DNA of 64,000 nt from DASPLX01 sp035627375 (GCA_035627375.1 DASPLX010000036.1:149692-213691); one strand, 5' to 3'; counted from the stretch's first letter, positions 23,197 to 32,740 are shown. Notes: a model not told the origin generated them from the sequence alone. Numbers and translations: made by a program.

Positions 23197-24225
23197 ATGT
23201 TCGTTGTCAGGCCGGTGGAGACGAAAGACATCCCGGCACTCGCAGAATTGGGAAAGGTGGCGACGCGCGGCGTCCATACCTTCCCGAAAACGCCGTCCGC
23301 CATCGAGCGCGCGGTGGAGCGTTCGATCGCATCCTTCGCGGCGCAAGTCGAGATCCCGAGCGAGGAATCGTATTTCTTCGTCCTGGAGTCGAGCCGCGAC
23401 CGGAGCATCGCCGGCGCGGCGGCGATTTCGGCCACGGCCGGTTCCGCCGGCACCTTCTTCGCGTTCCGCAACGACGTCATCCACCAGGTGTCGCGCGACC
23501 TGAACATCAGCCACAGCGTGCATGTCCTGACCCTGTGCTCCGACCTGACCAGCTGTTCGCAATTGTCGAGCTTCTTCGTGCGCGACCAGCAGGCGGCCGG
23601 CCAGGAGACCGCTCTCCTGTCGCGCGCGCGGCTGCTGTTCGCCGCCGCCGCGCCGCATCGCTTCGGCGAGAAATTCTTCGCCTCGCTGGCCGGCATGACC
23701 GACGCCAATGGCCGTTCGGCGTTCTGGGAAGCGCTCGGGCGCAAGTTCTTCCAGATGGATTACCTGGAGGCCGAACGCCTGGTCGAGGGCGCGCGCAACC
23801 GCACGCTGATCGTCGAACTGATGCCGCATTACCCGATCTACGTGCCCCTGCTGCCGGGCGAAGCCCAGGCCGCCATGGGGCAGGTGCATCCCGAGGGCGA
23901 GCTGCCGTTCCGGATGCTCTCGGAGGAGGGCTTCGAGCCCGACGAATTCATCGATATCTTCGACGGCGGCCCGATCCTGCGCGCGCACAAGCATGCCTTG
24001 CGTTCGTTCTCGTCGTCGGCGCGGCGAGAGGTCGCCTACATGGTGACGCCCGACGATACGCCGAAAACGAGCTATCTCGTCTGCAATGCGCGGGAAGCCG
24101 GGTTCCGCGCCGTGATCGCGGAATGCCCGCGCCTCGAATCGGCGGAGAGCATCGTCCTGTCGCCGGAAGCGATGCGCTGCCTGGATGTGGTCAACGGCGA
24201 TGCCGTGCTATGCGTGAAATTGTGA
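23197..24225 (+). CDS. aruF: Arginine N-succinyltransferase, alpha subunit
   Basis: Arginine/ornithine N-succinyltransferase transfers succinyl-CoA to the alpha-amino group of arginine, the first step of the pathway. The 342-residue protein has the AstA/AruF fold: an N-terminal VRPVETKDIPALAELG, SYFFVLESS around 59-67, and the MTDANGRSAFWEALGRKFFQMDY signature around 166-188. This signature recurs in the next gene, so the two are paralogues that form a heteromer in Pseudomonas. The start at 23197 has TTCGGAGAC upstream. It ends 7 bp before aruG. Confidence 0.93.
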   Translation: MFVVRPVETKDIPALAELGKVATRGVHTFPKTPSAIERAVERSIASFAAQVEIPSEESYFFVLESSRDRSIAGAAAISATAGSAGTFFAFRNDVIHQVSRDLNISHSVHVLTLCSDLTSCSQLSSFFVRDQQAAGQETALLSRARLLFAAAAPHRFGEKFFASLAGMTDANGRSAFWEALGRKFFQMDYLEAERLVEGARNRTLIVELMPHYPIYVPLLPGEAQAAMGQVHPEGELPFRMLSEEGFEPDEFIDIFDGGPILRAHKHALRSFSSSARREVAYMVTPDDTPKTSYLVCNAREAGFRAVIAECPRLESAESIVLSPEAMRCLDVVNGDAVLCVKL

Positions 24226-24232
24226 GAACACC

Positions 24233-25279
24233 ATGTTAGTCGTACGTGCGATTCAAGAGCGGGACCTCGATGGCCTGATGGAGCTGGCGCGGCAGACCGG
24301 CGACGGCATGACGACCCTGAAGCCGGACCGCAAGGTGCTGGGCAAGCGCGTCGAAGTCGCCTGCGCGTCGTTCGCCGAGCAGATCGCGCCGCCCCAGCGC
24401 GACTACGTGTTCGTCATGGAAGATACCGAGGCGGGGCGGCTGGCCGGCGTGTGCGCGATCAAGAGCGCGGTCGGCCTCGACGAGCCGTTCTACAACTACC
24501 GCATCGGCACGCTGGTCCATTCGAGCAACGAGCTCAAGGTCTTCTCGCGCATGGAGACGCTGTATCTTTCGAACGACCTGACCGGCTGTTCCGAATTGTG
24601 CTCGCTGTTCCTGCATCCCGAGTACCGCAAGGGTCACAACGGCCGCCTGCTGTCGAAGAGCCGCTTCCTGTTCATCGCGCAATTCCCGCACCTGTTCGAG
24701 CAAAAGCTGATCGCGGAGCTGCGCGGCTTCCAGCATTCCGACGGCCGTTCGCCGTTCTGGGAAGGGCTGGGGCGGCATTTCTTCAAGATCGATTTCGACC
24801 GCGCCGACGACATGACCGGCATGGGCAAGAAATCCTTCATCGCCGAACTGATGCCGCGCCATCCGCTGTACGTCGCCTACCTGCCGCAGGAAGCGCAGGA
24901 CGTGATCGGCCGCGTGCATGTCGATACCGTGCCGGCGCGCCGCCTGCTCGAATCGGAGGGCATGTATTACGAAGGATACGTCGATATCTTCGACGCCGGC
25001 CCGGTGCTGCAGGCGCGCATCAGCGAATTGCGTTCGCTGCGCGAAAGCGCGCTGGCGCTCGTCGATCCGGCGCCTGCCGCCAGCGCGGCGGGCGAGCCTT
25101 TCCTGGTGTCCTCGACCGTGCTCCAGGATTTCCGCGTCATCGTCAGCCATGCCGGCGGCGGCCCGAACGTCTCCGACCGCATCGGCTTGTCCGGCGCCGA
25201 ACAAGCACTCCTTGCCTGCGCCGCCGGCGGTCCGGTGCGCACCATGTCCTTGAACCCGAAGAAACCCAACCATGCATAG
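24233..25279 (+). CDS. aruG: Arginine N-succinyltransferase, beta subunit
   Basis: A 348-residue paralogue of the preceding protein. It keeps the LVVRAIQERDLDGLMELA start and the HSDGRSPFWEGLGRHFFKIDF signature near 168-188. It also has an intact HPEYRKGHNGRLLSKSR segment (124-140), which resembles an acetyl/succinyl-CoA-binding loop and is less well conserved in the alpha subunit. The catalytic site may therefore reside mainly here; that is inference. The 3' end overlaps astD by 8 bp, indicating translational coupling within the ast operon. Confidence 0.93.
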   Translation: MLVVRAIQERDLDGLMELARQTGDGMTTLKPDRKVLGKRVEVACASFAEQIAPPQRDYVFVMEDTEAGRLAGVCAIKSAVGLDEPFYNYRIGTLVHSSNELKVFSRMETLYLSNDLTGCSELCSLFLHPEYRKGHNGRLLSKSRFLFIAQFPHLFEQKLIAELRGFQHSDGRSPFWEGLGRHFFKIDFDRADDMTGMGKKSFIAELMPRHPLYVAYLPQEAQDVIGRVHVDTVPARRLLESEGMYYEGYVDIFDAGPVLQARISELRSLRESALALVDPAPAASAAGEPFLVSSTVLQDFRVIVSHAGGGPNVSDRIGLSGAEQALLACAAGGPVRTMSLNPKKPNHA

Positions 25280-26735
25280 TCATTACATCAACGGCGAGTG
25301 GATCGCCGGCGAAGGCGCTCCGTTGCCTGTCATCGACCCTGCCACCGGCAGCGAAATCTGGTCCGGCCGCTGCGCCACGGCGAATGAAATCGACGCCGCA
25401 TGCCGCGCTGCGCGCTCCGCTTTCGAAGACTGGGCCCTGCGGCCGCTGGACGAACGCATCGCCGTCTGCGCCCGCTTTCGCGACCTGCTCAAGGCCAACA
25501 GCGAGGAACTCGCGCTGCTGATCGCGCAGGAAGTCGGCAAACCCTTGTGGGAGGCGCGCACCGAAGTCACGTCGATGGCGAACAAGGTCGATATCTCGGT
25601 GCAGGCCTATCACGCCCGCACCGGCGCCGCGCAGTCGAAGAACGCCGACGGCGATGCGGTGCTGCGCCATCGTCCGCACGGCGTGTTCGGCGTGTTCGGC
25701 CCGTACAACTTCCCGGGCCACCTGCCGAACGGGCATATCGTGCCGGCGCTCATCGCCGGCAATGCCCTGGTGTTCAAGCCGAGCGAATACGCGCCGCAAA
25801 CCGCGATCCTGACGGTCCGCCTGTGGATCGAAGCCGGCTTGCCGCAAGGCGTTCTCAACCTGGTCAACGGCGCGCGCGACACCGGCGCCGCGCTGTCGCA
25901 ACACCCGGAGCTCGACGGCATCCTGTTCACCGGCAGCTACCAGACCGGAGCGATCCTGCATCGGCAGTTCGCCGGGCAGCCGGGCAAGATGCTCGCGCTC
26001 GAAATGGGCGGCAATAATGCGCTGGTCGCGTGGAATGTCGCCAATATCGACGCCGCGGTCCATCATGCGATCTTCTCGGCCTTCGTCAGCGCGGGACAGC
26101 GCTGCACTTGCGCGCGCCGCCTGATCGTGGAGGACGGCCCGCAAGGGCAGGCCCTCGTCGAGCGCCTGGTGGAGGTCGCGGGCAAGATAGCGGTCGGCAA
26201 GTACGATGCCGCGCCGGCGCCGTTCATGGGGCCGGTGATCTCGGCGCCGGTCGCGCTCCGCCTGCTGCAAGCGCAGAGCGGCTTGCTCGAACGCGGCGGC
26301 AAGCCGCTGCTGGAAATGCGCCAGCTCGCGGACGGCACCGGCTTCCTGTCGCCCGGCATCGTCGACGTCACCGGCGCCCGGGATATACCCGACGAAGAAT
26401 GGTTCGGCCCGCTGCTGCAAGTGATCCGCGTGCCGAGCTTCGATGCCGCGCTGGCGGCGGTCAACGCGACCGCGTACGGCCTGGCGGCGGGCCTGCTGTC
26501 GGACGACGAGGCGCTGTGGAGGAAATTCCTGGCGCGCGCGCGCGCCGGCGTCGTCAATTGGAACCGCCCGACCACGGGCGCGGCGAGCACCGCGCCGTTT
26601 GGCGGCGTCGGCAAGTCGGGCAACCATCGCCCGAGCGCCTACTATGCCGCCGACTATTGCGCCTACCCGGTCGCTTCCATCGAGAACAGCCAGCTCGACA
26701 TGCCGAAGCAATTGTCGCCCGGCTTGCAGTTCTGA
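25272..26735 (+). CDS. astD: N-succinylglutamate 5-semialdehyde dehydrogenase
   Basis: A 487-residue NAD-dependent aldehyde dehydrogenase with E244 in LALEMGGNNA, the nucleophile C278 in SAGQRCTCARRL, and the Rossmann motif FTGSYQTG (219-226). The AstD-specific PYNFPGHLPNGHIVPAL segment is near 144-160. It oxidises succinylglutamate semialdehyde to succinylglutamate, the fourth step of the pathway. It overlaps aruG by 8 bp. The 78-bp gap to astB contains a strong inverted repeat. Confidence 0.95.
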   Translation: MHSHYINGEWIAGEGAPLPVIDPATGSEIWSGRCATANEIDAACRAARSAFEDWALRPLDERIAVCARFRDLLKANSEELALLIAQEVGKPLWEARTEVTSMANKVDISVQAYHARTGAAQSKNADGDAVLRHRPHGVFGVFGPYNFPGHLPNGHIVPALIAGNALVFKPSEYAPQTAILTVRLWIEAGLPQGVLNLVNGARDTGAALSQHPELDGILFTGSYQTGAILHRQFAGQPGKMLALEMGGNNALVAWNVANIDAAVHHAIFSAFVSAGQRCTCARRLIVEDGPQGQALVERLVEVAGKIAVGKYDAAPAPFMGPVISAPVALRLLQAQSGLLERGGKPLLEMRQLADGTGFLSPGIVDVTGARDIPDEEWFGPLLQVIRVPSFDAALAAVNATAYGLAAGLLSDDEALWRKFLARARAGVVNWNRPTTGAASTAPFGGVGKSGNHRPSAYYAADYCAYPVASIENSQLDMPKQLSPGLQF

Positions 26736-26755
26736 CGCCTTGCGTCACCCCTTGA

Positions 26756-26778
26756 TCCCGCGCCGCGCCGGCGCGGGA
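26756..26778. repeat. Intercistronic inverted repeat between astD and astB
   Basis: TCCCGCGCCG (26756-26765) is followed by CGC and its exact complement CGGCGCGGGA (26769-26778). The very GC-rich 10-bp hairpin without T-tract may stabilise the 3' end of upstream mRNA or attenuate astB. Confidence 0.7.
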
Positions 26779-26813
26779 ATTGGACAACCCAGACCGAATC
26801 CGAAAGCCCGCTC

Positions 26814-28154
26814 ATGACAATCGCACGCGAATTCAATTTCGATGGCCTGGTCGGCCCGAGCCACAACTACGCCGGCCTGTCCTTCGGCAACGTCGCTTCC
26901 TTCAACAACGTCAAGAGCGCCTCCAATCCGAAGGAGGCGGCATTGCAGGGATTGGCGAAGATGCGCGCGCTGGCGGCGCGCGGCTTCGGACAAGCCTTGC
27001 TGCCGCCGCAGGCGCGGCCCAATTTCCGCCTGCTGCGCGATATCGGCTTCGGCGGCAGTGACGCCGACGTGATCGCCAAGGCTTACAAGGAATCGCCGGT
27101 GCTGCTTGCCTGCGCCTATTCCGCCTCGCCGATGTGGACCGCGAACGCCGGAACCGTCAGCCCCTCGCCCGACACCGCCGACGGCCGCGTGCATTTCACC
27201 GTCGCCAATCTGAACAACAAGCTGCACCGGTCGCACGAGCATGCGCAGACCGAACGCGCGTTGCGCGCCATCTTCAAGGACGAGCGGCACTTCGCCGTGC
27301 ACGGCGCCTTGCCGCAGACGCCGGCCTTCGGCGACGAGGGCGCCGCCAACTTCGCGCGCCTGTGCGCGGACCACGGCGCGCAAGGCGTCGAGATGTTCGT
27401 CTACGGCCGCGTCGAGTTCGATGCCAATGCGCCGGCGCCGAAGCGCTTTCCCGCCCGCCAGACGCTCGAAGCCAGCCGGGCCGTCGCCCGCCTGCACGGC
27501 CTCGACGGCAAGCGCACGGTGTTCGTGCCGCAGAATCCCGACGTGATCGACGCCGGCGTGTTCCACAACGACGTTATCTCCGTCGGCAACGGTAATGTCT
27601 TGTTCTATCACGAACACGCCTTCGTCGACGAGGCCGCCACGCTCGCTGCGCTGCGCGAGGCGATGGAGAGCGTCGGCGCGGAACTGCGCCCGGTGCGCGT
27701 CGCCGCCGCCGACGTATCGGTGGCCGACGCCGTGTCGAGCTATCTGTTCAACAGCCAGCTGCTGTCCAAGCCGGACGGCAAGATGGCGCTCGTGGTGCCG
27801 CAGGAATGCCAGGAGAACGCCGCGGTCGCGAAATACCTCCAAGGTTTGGTGGCCGCCGGCGGTCCGATCGACGAGTTGATCTGCTTTGATCTGCGTCAAA
27901 GCATGCGCAACGGCGGCGGCCCGGCCTGCCTGCGCTTGCGCGTGGCATTGACCGATGCCGAGGCGCGGGCGATGCACCAAGGCGTGCTCATGACCGAAGC
28001 GCTCTACGCCAGACTCGTAGCCTGGGTCGAGAAGCATTATCGCGACCGTCTGCTGCCGTCCGATCTGGCCGATCCCGCGCTGGCGCTGGAAGTCAAGAGC
28101 GCACTGAGTGAATTAAGCAACATTCTCGATTTGCCGAATTTGTATGACTTTTGA
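26814..28154 (+). CDS. astB: N-succinylarginine dihydrolase
   Basis: AstB hydrolyses succinylarginine to succinylornithine, CO2 and ammonia. The 446-residue product shows the family's amidinotransferase-like pentein features: NFDGLVGPSHNYAGLSFGN at 7-25, ANAGTVSPSPDTADGRVHFT around 107-126, the catalytic histidine in FHNDVISVGNGNVLFYHEHA (about 247-266), and the catalytic cysteine in NGGGPACLRLRV near residue 370. Length and motifs are normal. It ends the ast segment; the transporter genes follow after a 157-bp gap. Confidence 0.96.
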   Translation: MTIAREFNFDGLVGPSHNYAGLSFGNVASFNNVKSASNPKEAALQGLAKMRALAARGFGQALLPPQARPNFRLLRDIGFGGSDADVIAKAYKESPVLLACAYSASPMWTANAGTVSPSPDTADGRVHFTVANLNNKLHRSHEHAQTERALRAIFKDERHFAVHGALPQTPAFGDEGAANFARLCADHGAQGVEMFVYGRVEFDANAPAPKRFPARQTLEASRAVARLHGLDGKRTVFVPQNPDVIDAGVFHNDVISVGNGNVLFYHEHAFVDEAATLAALREAMESVGAELRPVRVAAADVSVADAVSSYLFNSQLLSKPDGKMALVVPQECQENAAVAKYLQGLVAAGGPIDELICFDLRQSMRNGGGPACLRLRVALTDAEARAMHQGVLMTEALYARLVAWVEKHYRDRLLPSDLADPALALEVKSALSELSNILDLPNLYDF

Positions 28155-28311
28155 TCACTGGGCATAATGTCCCATTTTTGCAAGTCGAGGTCGCGCGCGT
28201 GGTTTGTTTCGGCGCGGTAACGCGGTTCAATGAATACCAGCAAAACCGCATCAAGACGGGCGCGCATTCGCATCACCCCACAATAACTTTTTCCTGGATG
28301 GAGGACATCAT

Positions 28312-29088
28312 ATGAAGCGTATCAAGACCCTGTTGGCTATCGTTGCGGCAGGCGTGGCAATGGCGACCGTCGCCGCATCGGCGAACGCCCGCACGTTCGA
28401 AGAGATCAAGGCCTCGGGGAAGATCATCGCCGCATCGGAAGGCGCCTATCCTCCGTTCAACTACTTCCAGGGTTCCAAGCTGACCGGCTTCGAGATCGAA
28501 CTCGGCGAAGCGCTGGCCAAGAAGATGGGCGTGGCGATCGAATGGAAGGCCTTGTCCTTCGACGCCTTGCTGGCCGGCTTGCGCCAGGATCGCTGGGACA
28601 TGGTGCTCGCTTCTTTCGGCATCACCGATGAGCGTTCCAAGGCCGTGACCTTCACCCATCCGCATTACTGCTCGGGCGGCGTGATCGTAACCCGCGACGG
28701 CAGCATCCGTACGCCCGACCAGCTGGCCGGCAAGACGGTCGCGGTCCAGACCGGCACCACTTACCTCGACAACGTGAAAAGAATACCGGGCGTGAAGGAA
28801 GTGAAGAACTTCCCGCAGGATACCGATGCCCGTTCCGCGCTCGTCAACGGCCGCGTCGACGCCTGGGTCAGCGACCGCTTCGTCGTGAAGGCCGCCATGG
28901 ATGCCAATCCCAGCCTCGGCCTGAAGACCGGCGGCTTCCTGTTCGTCGAGAAGATCGCGACCGCCGTCAAGAAGGGCAATACCTCGCTCGAAGCCGCGCT
29001 CAACAAGGCGCTCGCCGAAATCATGGCCGACGGCACCTACAAGGCGATTTCCGAGAAATACATGAAAGAAGACATCCGCTGCAAATAA
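28312..29088 (+). CDS. Periplasmic cationic amino-acid-binding protein of an ABC transporter
   Basis: The 258-residue protein has a cleavable signal peptide (about 1-26, ASANA-RTF) behind a GGAGGA ribosome site. It has the family-3 solute-binding fold: EGAYPPFNYF at 43-52, GFEIELGEALAKKMG at 59-73, RWDMVLASFGITDERSKAVTFTHPH around 93-117, and DARSALVNGRVDAWVSD around 164-180. Family-3 proteins bind polar amino acids. The neighbouring arginine-degradation genes point to arginine, ornithine or succinyl-arginine precursors, by analogy with the Pseudomonas AotJ protein. Confidence 0.9.
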   Translation: MKRIKTLLAIVAAGVAMATVAASANARTFEEIKASGKIIAASEGAYPPFNYFQGSKLTGFEIELGEALAKKMGVAIEWKALSFDALLAGLRQDRWDMVLASFGITDERSKAVTFTHPHYCSGGVIVTRDGSIRTPDQLAGKTVAVQTGTTYLDNVKRIPGVKEVKNFPQDTDARSALVNGRVDAWVSDRFVVKAAMDANPSLGLKTGGFLFVEKIATAVKKGNTSLEAALNKALAEIMADGTYKAISEKYMKEDIRCK

Positions 29089-29137
29089 TCCCGGCCGCAG
29101 AGCCCCATAAGAAGGATATTTCGAGAGGGAGAGAACC

Positions 29138-29923
29138 TTGAACGCAGCGATTTCCATCTTGCCGGCCCATTGGTCGCGCGAGCGGCGGAGCGCAGTCTCC
29201 ATCGCCATCGCGGTCGCCGGCCTGGTGCTGTTCTTGTGGCTGATGGCCATACCCCTGAGCTGGATGCCGGAACCCATCGGGTCCGCCGCACAGCTGTTCG
29301 CGGAGGGCGCGAAGACCACCGTTCAGCTCACCGTCGTGGCCGGCGTCGCCGGGATCGCCCTGGGCGTCCTGGCCGCGCTGGCGAAGCTGTCCAAGCTGCC
29401 GCCGGTGCGCTGGATCGCGAACTTCTACATCTGGGTCATCCGCGGCACGCCGCTGCTGGTGCAGGTGCTGTTCGTGTTCCTGGCCCTGCCGGCCATGATT
29501 CCCGGCCTGCAGCTGTCGGACTTCAATTCGGCGGTCGTCGCGCTCGCGTTCAACGTCGGCGCCTACAACGCCGAAGCGATCCGCGCCGGCATCCTGGCGG
29601 TGCACAAGGGACAGACCGAGGCGGCGCGCTCGCTCGGCCTGACGCCCTTCATGACCTTCCGCGACGTGGTGTTCCCGCAAGCCTTCCGCGTCGCCTTGCC
29701 GCCGTTGGTCAACAACATCGTCGCCTTGCTCAAGGATTCGAGCCTGGCCTACACGATCGGCGTCGTGGAGCTGACCAACATCGGCAACCGCATTCAGGCG
29801 GCGACCTTCCAGCCGATCCACTCGCTGACGACGGTCGCCGTGATCTATCTGCTGCTGACCACGATCCTGACGCAGATCTCGAACGCGATCGAGCGGCAAC
29901 TGGATGTGGAGCGTCATCGATGA
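29138..29923 (+). CDS. Amino-acid ABC transporter permease (HisM/ArtQ type), TTG start
   Basis: A 261-residue membrane protein with about five helices and the permease EAA loop EAARSLGLTPFMTFRDVVFPQAFRVALPPL (around 164-193), plus the N-terminal GAKTTVQLTV motif of the HisM/QM family. The TTG at 29138 is supported by AGAGGGAGAG directly upstream; the first internal ATG would remove the first helix. Only one permease gene is present, whereas the Pseudomonas aot operon has two, so a homodimer is likely. Its stop overlaps the ATPase gene start. Confidence 0.9.
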   Translation: MNAAISILPAHWSRERRSAVSIAIAVAGLVLFLWLMAIPLSWMPEPIGSAAQLFAEGAKTTVQLTVVAGVAGIALGVLAALAKLSKLPPVRWIANFYIWVIRGTPLLVQVLFVFLALPAMIPGLQLSDFNSAVVALAFNVGAYNAEAIRAGILAVHKGQTEAARSLGLTPFMTFRDVVFPQAFRVALPPLVNNIVALLKDSSLAYTIGVVELTNIGNRIQAATFQPIHSLTTVAVIYLLLTTILTQISNAIERQLDVERHR

Positions 29924-30744
29924 GCGGGGAAGACAACATGAAGACACCGGACATGCCGCAACAGGCGATGCAGCCTGGGGCGCGACGCGAGGCGGAAGAC
30001 AAAGGCGCTCCGCTCATCACGGCGGAAAAGGTCAACAAGCATTTCGGCCATTTCCACGTGATCAAGGACGTGAGCACGCGGTTCTACCAGGGCGAGGTCG
30101 CGGTCATCATCGGCGCTTCCGGCTCCGGCAAGTCGACTTTCCTGCGCATGCTGAACCGGCTGGAAACGCACGACAGCGGCAAGATCGTCATCGACGGCAT
30201 CGAGCTCAACGAGAACATGAAGAACATCGACGCCATACGCCGCGAAGTCGGCATGGTGTTCCAGAGCTTCAACCTGTTCCCGCACATGACCGTGATGAAC
30301 AACATCACGCTCGCGCCGCGCCGCCTGCGCGGCGTGACGCGGGCCCAGGCCGAGGAAACGGCGCGCGGCCTGCTGGCCAAGGTCGGCATGTCCGACCATG
30401 CCCACAAGTATCCGCACCAGCTGTCGGGCGGGCAGCAGCAGCGGGTCGCGATCGCGCGCTCGCTGGCGATGCAGCCCAAGGTCATGCTGTTCGACGAGCC
30501 GACCTCGGCGCTCGATCCGGAAATGATCAAGGAAGTTCTCGACGTGATGAAGGATCTGGCGCGCTCCGGCATGACCATGATCGTCGTGACGCACGAGATG
30601 GGCTTCGCCCGCGAAGTCGCCGATCGCGTGATCTTCTTCGAGAAAGGACAGATTCTCGAAGAGGCGCCGCCGGCGGAATTCTTCGGCAATCCGAAGAACG
30701 AGCGCATCCGCTCCTTCATCGGCCAGATCTCGCAGGCGCGATGA
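29920..30744 (+). CDS. Amino-acid ABC transporter ATP-binding protein
   Basis: The 274-residue protein has the full ABC set: Walker A GASGSGKST, a Q-loop in MVFQSFNLFPHMTV, signature LSGGQQQRV, Walker B VMLFDEPTSALDPEM and the H-loop in VVTHEMGF. It is the GlnQ/HisP subtype. The ATG at 29920 overlaps the permease TGA (ATGA); an alternative ATG at 29938 with GGGGAAG upstream would remove only six residues. The extra N-terminal 20-25 residues before LITAEKVNKHFG look disordered. It energises uptake together with the adjacent permease and binding protein. Confidence 0.93.
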   Translation: MSGEDNMKTPDMPQQAMQPGARREAEDKGAPLITAEKVNKHFGHFHVIKDVSTRFYQGEVAVIIGASGSGKSTFLRMLNRLETHDSGKIVIDGIELNENMKNIDAIRREVGMVFQSFNLFPHMTVMNNITLAPRRLRGVTRAQAEETARGLLAKVGMSDHAHKYPHQLSGGQQQRVAIARSLAMQPKVMLFDEPTSALDPEMIKEVLDVMKDLARSGMTMIVVTHEMGFAREVADRVIFFEKGQILEEAPPAEFFGNPKNERIRSFIGQISQAR

Positions 30745-30814
30745 ACCGAACAACCCCCAGCAGAATCGTCAGTAACCACAAAATCGGCAGCACCCTTTTC
30801 AGGAGGATAAAAAA

Positions 30815-32326
30815 ATGAATTTGAAACGCACCAGCCTGACCGCATCGATCGCCCTGATGTTCGCCGCGGCGGCATTGCCGGCGCATGCGCAGACCACCAA
30901 GAAGGCGCAAGCGCAGATGGCCAAGGATTTCGAGGAAATGCGCGCCGAGATCAAGCGCCTGCGCGAAGAGCTCGATGCGATGAAGAGGGAGAAAGCCGCC
31001 GCGCCCGCGCCGGTGGTCGCCGCTCCGGTCGAGAAGGGGCCGTCCAAGGTCGAACTGGCGGAGCGCATCGAGCAGGTCGAGCTGCGCGCCAAGGATGCGG
31101 TCGTGGTCGGCGACATCGGCAATTCCTTCCGCCTGCCGAATTCCGAGACCTCCCTGCGCATCTACGGCTTCGGCGAGCTGAACCTGGTGCACGAGATGAA
31201 GGGCGACAATTCGAACAACGACTACTCGACCTTCCTGCCGTACGCGCCGCTCAAGGGCTCGGCGGCAGCCAACCGCAGCGGCCAGACCTATCTGCATGCG
31301 CGCACCTCGCGCATCGGTTTCGAGGCGGCGACGCCGACCAAGTTCGGTGCGCTCGGCATCAAGATCGAAGGCGATTTCAACAACGACCCGCGTACCGGCA
31401 ACGCTGCCGTTTCGGGCGATGTGAAAAACATCTTTACCCAGCAGGCAACCAACAGCTACAACTTCCGTCTGCGCCATGCCTATGGCAAGTTTGGCGGCTT
31501 GTTGATCGGCCAGAGCTGGTCTACTTTCATGGATCTCGACGCCTTGCCGGAAACCGTCGACTTCAACGGCCCGATCGGCGCGACCTTCATTCGTCAGCCG
31601 CAGATCCGTTACACCTATCCGACCAAGGACAATGGCAGCTTCACGTTCGCGGTCGAGAATCCGGTCAGCTATGTTCTCGACGTCAGCAATCTGGACGGCG
31701 CGGACGATCCGGATTCCACCTACGGGCTTCCCACGGTCAAGGGATTCTCCCGCGTGCCTGACTTCATCGCGCGTTGGGACAAGTCGTTCGACTGGGGGAC
31801 GTTCAGCTTGCGCGGGCTCATGACGGAGCACCGCATCGACAACGGCAGGAATGTTTCGGTATCCCGCACCGGCTGGGGCCTGGGCGCGAGCGCCTTTTAC
31901 AAGCTCGACGGCTCCGACTTCCTGACCGTGGCGCTGACGGGCGGCACCGGCATCGGCCGTTACTTCAACTACGTCGAGGGTGCGGTCTACGATGCGACTC
32001 AGAACAAGATCCATATCGAGAAGGCGCTCGGCGCCGTGATCGGCTACCAGCACAAGGCATCCGACACGCTGCGCTTCAACGCTTCGCTCGGTTGGCAGCG
32101 CAATTACGACAATGCGTACACGAGCTTCGTGAAGGATAGCGATCTCGACAGCGGCCAGTACGGCGTCAACCGCCGCGTCTGGCAATCCCATCTCGGCTTC
32201 ATCTGGAACCCGGTTCCGGGCGTGGACTTCGGCGCCGAATACATCTTCGGCCGCCGCAAGACCCTGGCCAACGAGACCGGCGAGATGAGCCGTATCAATT
32301 TCTCGGCCAAGTACAACTTCAACTAA
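30815..32326 (+). CDS. DcaP-like trimeric outer-membrane porin
   Basis: The 503-residue precursor has a signal peptide (about 1-25, LPAHA-QTT) and then a heptad-rich coiled-coil segment (about 33-65, QAQMAKDFEEMRAEIKRLREELDAM region). The beta-barrel has aromatic girdle strands and ends with the outer-membrane targeting motif ISAKYNFN-like (FSAKYNFN). This is the DcaP/porin layout. DcaP-type porins pass small anionic or dicarboxylic compounds. Here the genomic position behind an amino-acid transporter suggests entry of arginine or related compounds. AGGAGG precedes the start, and a strong terminator follows the stop. Confidence 0.85.
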   Translation: MNLKRTSLTASIALMFAAAALPAHAQTTKKAQAQMAKDFEEMRAEIKRLREELDAMKREKAAAPAPVVAAPVEKGPSKVELAERIEQVELRAKDAVVVGDIGNSFRLPNSETSLRIYGFGELNLVHEMKGDNSNNDYSTFLPYAPLKGSAAANRSGQTYLHARTSRIGFEAATPTKFGALGIKIEGDFNNDPRTGNAAVSGDVKNIFTQQATNSYNFRLRHAYGKFGGLLIGQSWSTFMDLDALPETVDFNGPIGATFIRQPQIRYTYPTKDNGSFTFAVENPVSYVLDVSNLDGADDPDSTYGLPTVKGFSRVPDFIARWDKSFDWGTFSLRGLMTEHRIDNGRNVSVSRTGWGLGASAFYKLDGSDFLTVALTGGTGIGRYFNYVEGAVYDATQNKIHIEKALGAVIGYQHKASDTLRFNASLGWQRNYDNAYTSFVKDSDLDSGQYGVNRRVWQSHLGFIWNPVPGVDFGAEYIFGRRKTLANETGEMSRINFSAKYNFN

Positions 32327-32344
32327 GCGTCATCCGCCTCTCGC

Positions 32345-32370
32345 AAGCCCCGGACTTCCGGGGCTTTTTT
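32345..32370 (+). terminator. Rho-independent terminator after the transporter/porin genes
   Basis: AAGCCCCGG (32345-32353), loop ACTT, CCGGGGCTT (32358-32366) and a run of T residues to 32370. The 9-bp GC-rich stem followed by a T-tract is a textbook terminator. Confidence 0.93.
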
Positions 32371-32420
32371 GTGCCCTGGCAACAGGAGAAAACGCGCCCG
32401 GTGGAATAAAAACGACATAT

Positions 32421-32448
32421 TTGCGCATAGAATAACGTTCGATAAAAT
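32421..32448 (+). promoter_or_regulatory. Candidate sigma-70 promoter upstream of gdhB
   Basis: TTGCGC (32421-32426) and TAAAAT (32443-32448) are separated by 16 bp within an AT-rich island. This would give a leader of about 285 nt before the gdhB ATG, which is long, so a closer promoter may exist. Confidence 0.35.
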
Positions 32449-32740
32449 CCTGAAATATGGTTTTAATATTCTAATATTTAATGAAAATGTGAAATAAATA
32501 TAATAATTATGCCTGTTTGGCCGATAGGGGTGGGGTGCTCCCCAGGGGTGTGCTCGAATTAGCTTCTGCGGCCTACCTGCAGAAGAAAACAATAAACGGC
32601 GAACTCGCTCTTAAGATCATGATTCCGGCGGTATATGCCTAGAAAAACGAAGTGCCGCCACTACGTAAAACGGCGTCGCGCGGTTGATAGCGGCTCGGGG
32701 AGCCGGCGCGCATACTGAACGCCATCGCAATGGAGAAGCC

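Larger units (their letters stand above)
32327..32740. other. 414-bp intergenic region between porin and gdhB
   Basis: It holds the porin terminator at its left end and then an AT-rich island (about 32400-32515) that contrasts with the GC-rich surroundings and carries a candidate promoter. A GGGGTG-rich stretch follows around 32527-32556. I see no coding signal or RNA gene in the rest. Confidence 0.6.

Noticed and set aside
28157..28180. GGG...CCC hairpin followed by TTTTT after astB
   Set aside because: The stem has only four pairs with an eight-base loop, too weak to call a terminator.
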